From Desulfovibrio sp. JC010 (GTDB lineage: Bacteria > Desulfobacterota > Desulfovibrionia > Desulfovibrionales > Desulfovibrionaceae): a stretch of DNA of 64,000 bases. The stretch is taken from contig NZ_VOIQ01000006.1 in the NCBI RefSeq assembly GCF_010470675.1, positions 123,331-187,330 of the forward strand, written 5' to 3'. Position 1 is the first letter of the stretch. Each line of letters starts with the position of its first letter. A program made the translations under genes and the position numbers. The notes under the pieces are model-generated. The model searched no databases. It was not told the DNA's origin and saw only the letters and a program-made list of their open reading frames with translations. Shown piece by piece: positions 60,272-64,000 of the stretch.

Positions 60272-61537
60272 ATGAAAGATACCACCAAACATCCGTGCTT
60301 TAACAAAGAAACCGCAGGCTCCTGTGGACGTGTACATCTCCCGGTAGCCCCCAAGTGCAACATTCAGTGCAACTACTGCAACCGCAAATATGATTGCGTG
60401 AACGAATCTCGTCCCGGCGTGACCAGCGGTGTGCTCAAACCTTTTCAGGCTGCGGAATATATGGACGCAGTGCTGGAAAAAGAACCGCGCATCACCGTGG
60501 CCGGTATCGCAGGTCCCGGCGACCCCTTTGCCAACGCGGAGGAAACTCTGGAAACCATGCGACTGCTCAATAAAAAACACCCGCAGCTGATCTTCTGTCT
60601 GTCATCCAATGGCATGGGCATCCTGCCATATCTGGATGACCTGAAGGAGCTTGGCGTATCCCACGTGACCATCACCATCAGCGCGGTAGACCCGACCATC
60701 GGTGCGAAAATTTATTCATGGGTCAAGGACGGCAAGGTAGTCTACCGCGGCGAAAAAGGCGCGAAAGTGCTGCTGGAACGCCAGCTTGCAGCTATCAAAG
60801 GGCTGAAGGAACGGGGCATTACCGTGAAGGTCAATTCCATTGTCATCCCCGGCATCAACGATCATCACATAGCTGAAGTAGCCCGCGTGGCGGCGGAACT
60901 GGGCGCGGACATCCAGAACATGATCCCGCTCAAACCTACAGCTGAGACTCCTTTCGCTGAACTTGAAGAACCGGGAAAGAAGCTTGTGAACTCCCTGCGC
61001 AAGGAAGCGGGCGCAGTCATTGAACAGATGACCCACTGCCGCCGCTGCCGTGCTGACGCTGTCGGTTTGCTGGGCGACGATAAATCCGTGGCTCTCTGCG
61101 GCACCCTGAAATCATGCTCCGAACTGAAACCCATTGATGTGAAAGGTCCGCGCCCGTATGTGGCGGTTGCTTCCCGCGAAGGCATGCTGGTCAACCAGCA
61201 TCTTGGCGAAGCAAGGGAATTCCACATCTGGGCCGAAGATGGAGAAGGTTTCAAGCTCGTTGAGAAACGTCCCGCCCCTAAAGCCGGATGCGGTCCGCAG
61301 CGTTGGACCGACCTTGCAGCAACGCTCAGTGACTGTCGCGCAGTGCTTGCGGCTGCCATCGGGGAAACCCCGCAGGTAAAGCTGGCTGAAAACGGCGTGC
61401 AGCCGCATGTAATCGGAGGGTTCATTGAGGACGCGCTGACGACTATTTACAGCGGCGGAAACATGGATATCCATAAGGGACGGCGCGGCTCTATCGCTGA
61501 CGCCTGCTGTACCGGAACGGGAACCAAGTGTGGGTAG
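60272..61537 (+). CDS. nifB: Nitrogenase cofactor biosynthesis protein NifB with NifX-like domain
   Basis: The protein has 421 residues. This radical SAM enzyme makes the iron-sulfur precursor (NifB-co) of the nitrogenase cofactor. CNIQCNYC binds the SAM cluster. HPCFN, CVNESRPG, CLSSNGMG and HCRRCRADAVG supply ligands for the extra clusters. The C-terminal part (VAVASREGMLVNQHLGEA, from about 290) is a NifX/NafY-type domain. AAGGAG lies before the ATG. It is the last gene of the operon and precedes two hairpins. Confidence 0.97.
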   Translation: MKDTTKHPCFNKETAGSCGRVHLPVAPKCNIQCNYCNRKYDCVNESRPGVTSGVLKPFQAAEYMDAVLEKEPRITVAGIAGPGDPFANAEETLETMRLLNKKHPQLIFCLSSNGMGILPYLDDLKELGVSHVTITISAVDPTIGAKIYSWVKDGKVVYRGEKGAKVLLERQLAAIKGLKERGITVKVNSIVIPGINDHHIAEVARVAAELGADIQNMIPLKPTAETPFAELEEPGKKLVNSLRKEAGAVIEQMTHCRRCRADAVGLLGDDKSVALCGTLKSCSELKPIDVKGPRPYVAVASREGMLVNQHLGEAREFHIWAEDGEGFKLVEKRPAPKAGCGPQRWTDLAATLSDCRAVLAAAIGETPQVKLAENGVQPHVIGGFIEDALTTIYSGGNMDIHKGRRGSIADACCTGTGTKCG

Positions 61538-61755
61538 GATAAATTTACGCAGCAGATCGCTGCTTATGGACAAAATAAAATTTTATAGAAATGCTCCGTT
61601 TCTATAAATTACACTGCGAAGCCCCGGCAAAGTTGCTCTTGCCGGGGCTTCACCTTTGATAAACGCGAACAAAGTTCTCCTGACTTAGACTTCATTCTCT
61701 GGCAAAATTTTGCAAAACCGATTATGTTTGTTGAAAATAAAATTGGAGCACTCAA
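61538..61755. other. Intergenic region after nifB
   Basis: These 218 bases hold an A/T-rich hairpin (arms TTTATAGAAA at 61582-61591 and TTTCTATAAA at 61599-61608) and the strong GC-rich terminator listed below. The promoter of the exported protein gene should lie after the terminator. Confidence 0.55.
61618..61651 (+). terminator. Terminator of the nif operon
   Basis: GAAGCCCCGGCAA (61618-61630) pairs with TTGCCGGGGCTTC (61639-61651), with an 8-base loop. The 13-base stem is strong, and only a short T-poor tail follows. Confidence 0.78.
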
Positions 61756-62619
61756 ATGAAAGCAGCTGCGAAGACCATACTTCTGTTTTTTACATTCACC
61801 CTTCTCAGTATCGCACCGGCCACAGCCGAGGACGTATCCAAAGGCATAAACTGCCCGCCCGGCTGGAGCGACAATCAGGCCGCACGCGGGGATAACCGAG
61901 TGAAGCAGTGCATCTCCCCTTCACTGGATGCCAGTGTTGAACTTTACGTCACCCCCGGAAATAAAATTCCGCTGAAAAATCTGCTGGATAACTGGACAAC
62001 CGCCCTGAAACAGCAGGGTTTTCCGCTGCATAAAAAAGTGACAGAAACCAAGGGCCATGTTTCCGGCGGCCCGGCAATTTTCCGTGAATATGAAGGTAAG
62101 GCCAACGGCAAAACAGTTGAATCCCTGCTGGCTGCCAGCCGCCATAACGGAATCAATTACATTTTTCAGGGCAGTTATCCCGATGATGACCGTGAAGCCG
62201 AACAACTGGTTCGCCATTCACTGAAAACATGGAATTTCCCCGAAGACAGCAGCAAAGAAGACACCCCTTACGATTCCCCAAAAAACAAGGGAACCAGCGG
62301 TACTTTCAGAAATATCGGCGGCTGCTGGGCCTGGGGATTATGGAAGGCTCCTTCCGGTGCTTCAGTGGTAATCCTGCCTGACGGACGGGCCATTTTCGAC
62401 GGCCAGCAGCTGAAACACTGGCGGCCCACCGACGAGGAAGACACCATCATTATGGAAATCCCCGGAAAATGGGGCGGCGGAAGTGCCATGTGGACCCATC
62501 CCGCCGGACGGCATGATGTGGTAATTCAGGAAGAATTCCCCGAAGCACGCCAGATTCTTTTCCGCGAGTCATGGGAATACAATTACAAAGGAAAAGCATT
62601 CAAAGCCTGCCATCACTAA
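61756..62619 (+). CDS. Exported protein of unknown function
   Basis: The protein has 287 residues. A signal peptide (TILLFFTFTLLSIAPATA) is followed by a mature part with four or so Cys (INCPPGW, KQCISPS, GGCWAW, KACHH) that could form disulfides. The second half (FRNIGGCWAWGLWKAPSGASV, RAIFDGQQLKHW) looks beta-rich. No family is recognised. It lies between the nif terminator and nifA, so a nif role is only positional. A 125-base palindrome follows. Confidence 0.72.
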   Translation: MKAAAKTILLFFTFTLLSIAPATAEDVSKGINCPPGWSDNQAARGDNRVKQCISPSLDASVELYVTPGNKIPLKNLLDNWTTALKQQGFPLHKKVTETKGHVSGGPAIFREYEGKANGKTVESLLAASRHNGINYIFQGSYPDDDREAEQLVRHSLKTWNFPEDSSKEDTPYDSPKNKGTSGTFRNIGGCWAWGLWKAPSGASVVILPDGRAIFDGQQLKHWRPTDEEDTIIMEIPGKWGGGSAMWTHPAGRHDVVIQEEFPEARQILFRESWEYNYKGKAFKACHH

Positions 62620-62627
62620 AAATTATT

Positions 62628-62752
62628 CAGACGTCTTAGAAGGTACCAGATGCAAGGCGCAAGAAAAAAGCTGAAACGAAGCGTATATAGACATACGTGA
62701 GTTTCAGCTTTTTTTGCAGCAACGCCGCAGATGGTGCTTTATAAGACGTCTG
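62628..62752. repeat. 125-base imperfect palindrome
   Basis: CAGACGTCTTA at 62628-62638 is mirrored by TAAGACGTCTG at 62742-62752, and the inner halves pair again (AAAAAAGCTGAAAC with GTTTCAGCTTTTTT, CGTAT with ATACG, GGCG with CGCC). It could extrude as a long stem. It resembles small non-autonomous mobile elements or dispersed palindromic repeats. It carries no gene. Confidence 0.85.
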
Positions 62753-62756
62753 AAAA

Positions 62757-62791
62757 AAACGGTCTTTCCACCCGATGCAGAAAGACCGTTT
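62757..62791. terminator. Bidirectional terminator
   Basis: AAACGGTCTTTC (62757-62768) pairs with GAAAGACCGTTT (62780-62791), with an 11-base loop. A and T runs flank it on the two sides. It serves the convergent exported protein and nifA genes. Confidence 0.85.
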
Positions 62792-62843
62792 CTCTTTTCC
62801 GTTGTAATCCCTATGATCACAACATAGCCAGTCAGGAAATTTG

Positions 62844-64000
62844 TTAAGCCCTTTTCATGCGCCGCAAACGCGCCCGTCCTTCGGCAATCATGGACTCAAG
62901 ACTGTAACGCTTGACCCGGTAGCCCATCTGCCGGGCGGAAAGCCCGAGGGTTTCGGCGGCCTTGTACTGAATCCAGCCGCTGCGCTCCAAGGCGGCAACC
63001 ACTTCATTGCGCTCCACTTCCTTGAGCGAGGAGCAGTGAGGAAGCGCGTCGTTTGCTGCAGGAGCACTGACTTCGCTGCCGGAACTTCCGGGCACTGAAC
63101 GCTGCCCCGGTGCGAGGTAGGACTTGAGAAACTCAAGGGTGATGTATTCGGAATCGGACATGATCACCAGCCGTTCCAGCAGGTTCTGCATTTCGCGCAC
63201 ATTGCCCGGCCAGTCGTAAATCATTAGCGAATCAAGGGCCGCCGGGGTGAAGAACATCTTGCGCCCGTAATCATCAGCCATTTTCTGGATAAAATGATTG
63301 AGCAGCCCGGTGATATCCTCTTTGCGGTCCCTAAGCGGAGGAACGGTGATGGGAAAGATATTCAAGCGGTAATAGAGATCCAGCCGGAATTCGTTGCGCT
63401 CCACCAGCACTCCGAGATCACGGTTGGTGGCGGCGAGGATACGCACATCGATATTGCGGGTCTTGTTTGATCCGATACGCTCCAGTTCTTTTTCCTGCAG
63501 CACGCGCAGGAGTTTGGCCTGCAAAGCCATGGGAAATTCGCCGATTTCATCAAGAAAAATTGTCCCGCCGTCAGCCTCTTCAAAGCGGCCCGGACGGGTG
63601 GAGACCGCCCCGGTAAAAGAACCTTTTTCATGACCGAATAGTTCCGATTCAAGCAGATTTTCCGGGATGGAGGCACAGTTGACCTTGATGAAAGGATGCT
63701 TTGCGCGATCGGAAAGCTCATGGATAATCTTAGCTATGAGCGTCTTACCTACCCCGGACTCACCGAGCAGCAGCACTGTGGCCTTGGTGGGGGCGACCTT
63801 TTCCAACTGCCGCTGCACCTCGACCATGGCCGAACTCTGCCCGACAATGTAAAGGCCCTTGGATTTTTTTGAAATCTGGTATTTAAGGGAAGTGTTCTCG
63901 CGCTTGAGGGCAGCTTCGCGCTCAATAATTTTTTCGTTGAGACTGATGAACTGTCCGATGAGGGTGGCCACAATTTTCAGAAAATCAACATCCTCTTCCG
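62844..64000 (-). CDS. nifA: Sigma-54-dependent activator NifA (N-terminus off window)
   Basis: 385 residues are visible. The frame is open to the window edge, where [10 protein letters not shown] fits the end of the GAF domain of NifA. The AAA+ domain has GESGVGKT (Walker A), GSFTGA (sigma-54 contact) and [11 protein letters not shown] (Walker B). The C-terminal helix-turn-helix is in [20 protein letters not shown], the classic NifA end. It activates the sigma-54 promoters found at nifH and nifV. The GTG at 63969-63971 is an internal codon, not the start. Confidence 0.93.
   Translation of the reverse strand, partial: EEDVDFLKIVATLIGQFISLNEKIIEREAALKRENTSLKYQISKKSKGLYIVGQSSAMVEVQRQLEKVAPTKATVLLLGESGVGKTLIAKIIHELSDRAKHPFIKVNCASIPENLLESELFGHEKGSFTGAVSTRPGRFEEADGGTIFLDEIGEFPMALQAKLLRVLQEKELERIGSNKTRNIDVRILAATNRDLGVLVERNEFRLDLYYRLNIFPITVPPLRDRKEDITGLLNHFIQKMADDYGRKMFFTPAALDSLMIYDWPGNVREMQNLLERLVIMSDSEYITLEFLKSYLAPGQRSVPGSSGSEVSAPAANDALPHCSSLKEVERNEVVAALERSGWIQYKAAETLGLSARQMGYRVKRYSLESMIAEGRARLRRMKRA

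Larger units (their letters stand above)
62620..62843. other. Convergent intergenic region
   Basis: These 224 bases lie between the exported protein gene and nifA. They consist mainly of a long palindrome and a terminator, both listed separately. Confidence 0.6.

Noticed and set aside
61700-61714. Sigma-54 promoter before the exported protein gene (TGGCAAAATTTTGCA)
   Set aside because: The distance between the GG and GC elements is one base too short for sigma-54, and the sequence is mostly a simple A/T palindrome.

Overview
The window is about 64 kb of a chromosome from an anaerobic, marine-type deltaproteobacterium. The best guess is a sulfate reducer of the Desulfovibrionaceae (Desulfovibrio/Maridesulfovibrio-like). 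The reasons are a nif operon of nifH-nifI1-nifI2-nifD-nifK type, NifB with a fused NifX-like domain, moderate GC, and nonulosonic-acid surface glycan genes. The genus is inferred from gene content only. No tRNA, rRNA, CRISPR array, insertion sequence or phage gene was seen.

Region 1 (1-16.5 kb, all minus strand) is a surface or flagellar glycan locus. It carries pseudaminic/legionaminic-type sugar genes: PseB dehydratase, a NeuB/PseI synthase, PseG hydrolase, a PseF/SpsF cytidylyltransferase, and a second cytidylyltransferase fused to a Gfo/Idh/MocA oxidoreductase that runs off the left edge. Tailoring genes are mixed in: PIG-L deacetylase, sulfotransferase, formyltransferase, GNAT, methyltransferase, WbqC-like protein, amidohydrolase, and two radical SAM proteins. 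The PseC aminotransferase is not in the window. Region 2 (16.5-27.8 kb) holds a divergent LysR/aldo-keto reductase pair with a perfect operator-like palindrome, a cupin, an RND permease with its adaptor, a hybrid histidine kinase, a GAF/PAS/GGDEF protein and a small lipoprotein.

Region 3 (27.9-47.0 kb, all plus strand, 21 tightly packed genes) is one large lipid/polyene biosynthesis operon. It has the type II machinery of aryl polyene (APE) clusters: ketoreductase, three ketosynthases, a chain-length-factor-like protein, two acyl carrier proteins, two hot-dog dehydratases, a thioesterase, an acyl-ACP ligase, acyltransferases, a glycosyltransferase, a LolA-like carrier, an MMPL exporter and lipoproteins. 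It also contains a phytoene-desaturase-like FAD enzyme, a radical SAM/SPASM protein and a B12-binding radical SAM protein, which is the gene mix proposed for ladderane-type lipids. No gene for an aromatic starter was found. This is the strongest candidate for an unusual system.

Region 4 (47.0-64 kb) is a nitrogen fixation island. A minus-strand unit holds nifV and a repeat-containing unknown gene. It diverges from nifH-nifI1-nifI2-nifD-nifK-(NifB-like)-(2Fe-2S protein)-(GNAT)-nifE-nifN-nifB. Sigma-54 promoters face both ways in the shared intergenic region, and nifA, truncated by the right edge, lies downstream. The NifB-like gene between nifK and the 2Fe-2S gene has lost all three radical SAM cysteines but is an intact reading frame. 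Five copies of a palindromic intergenic repeat, in both orientations, punctuate this operon. nagB sits between the lipid operon and the nif genes.
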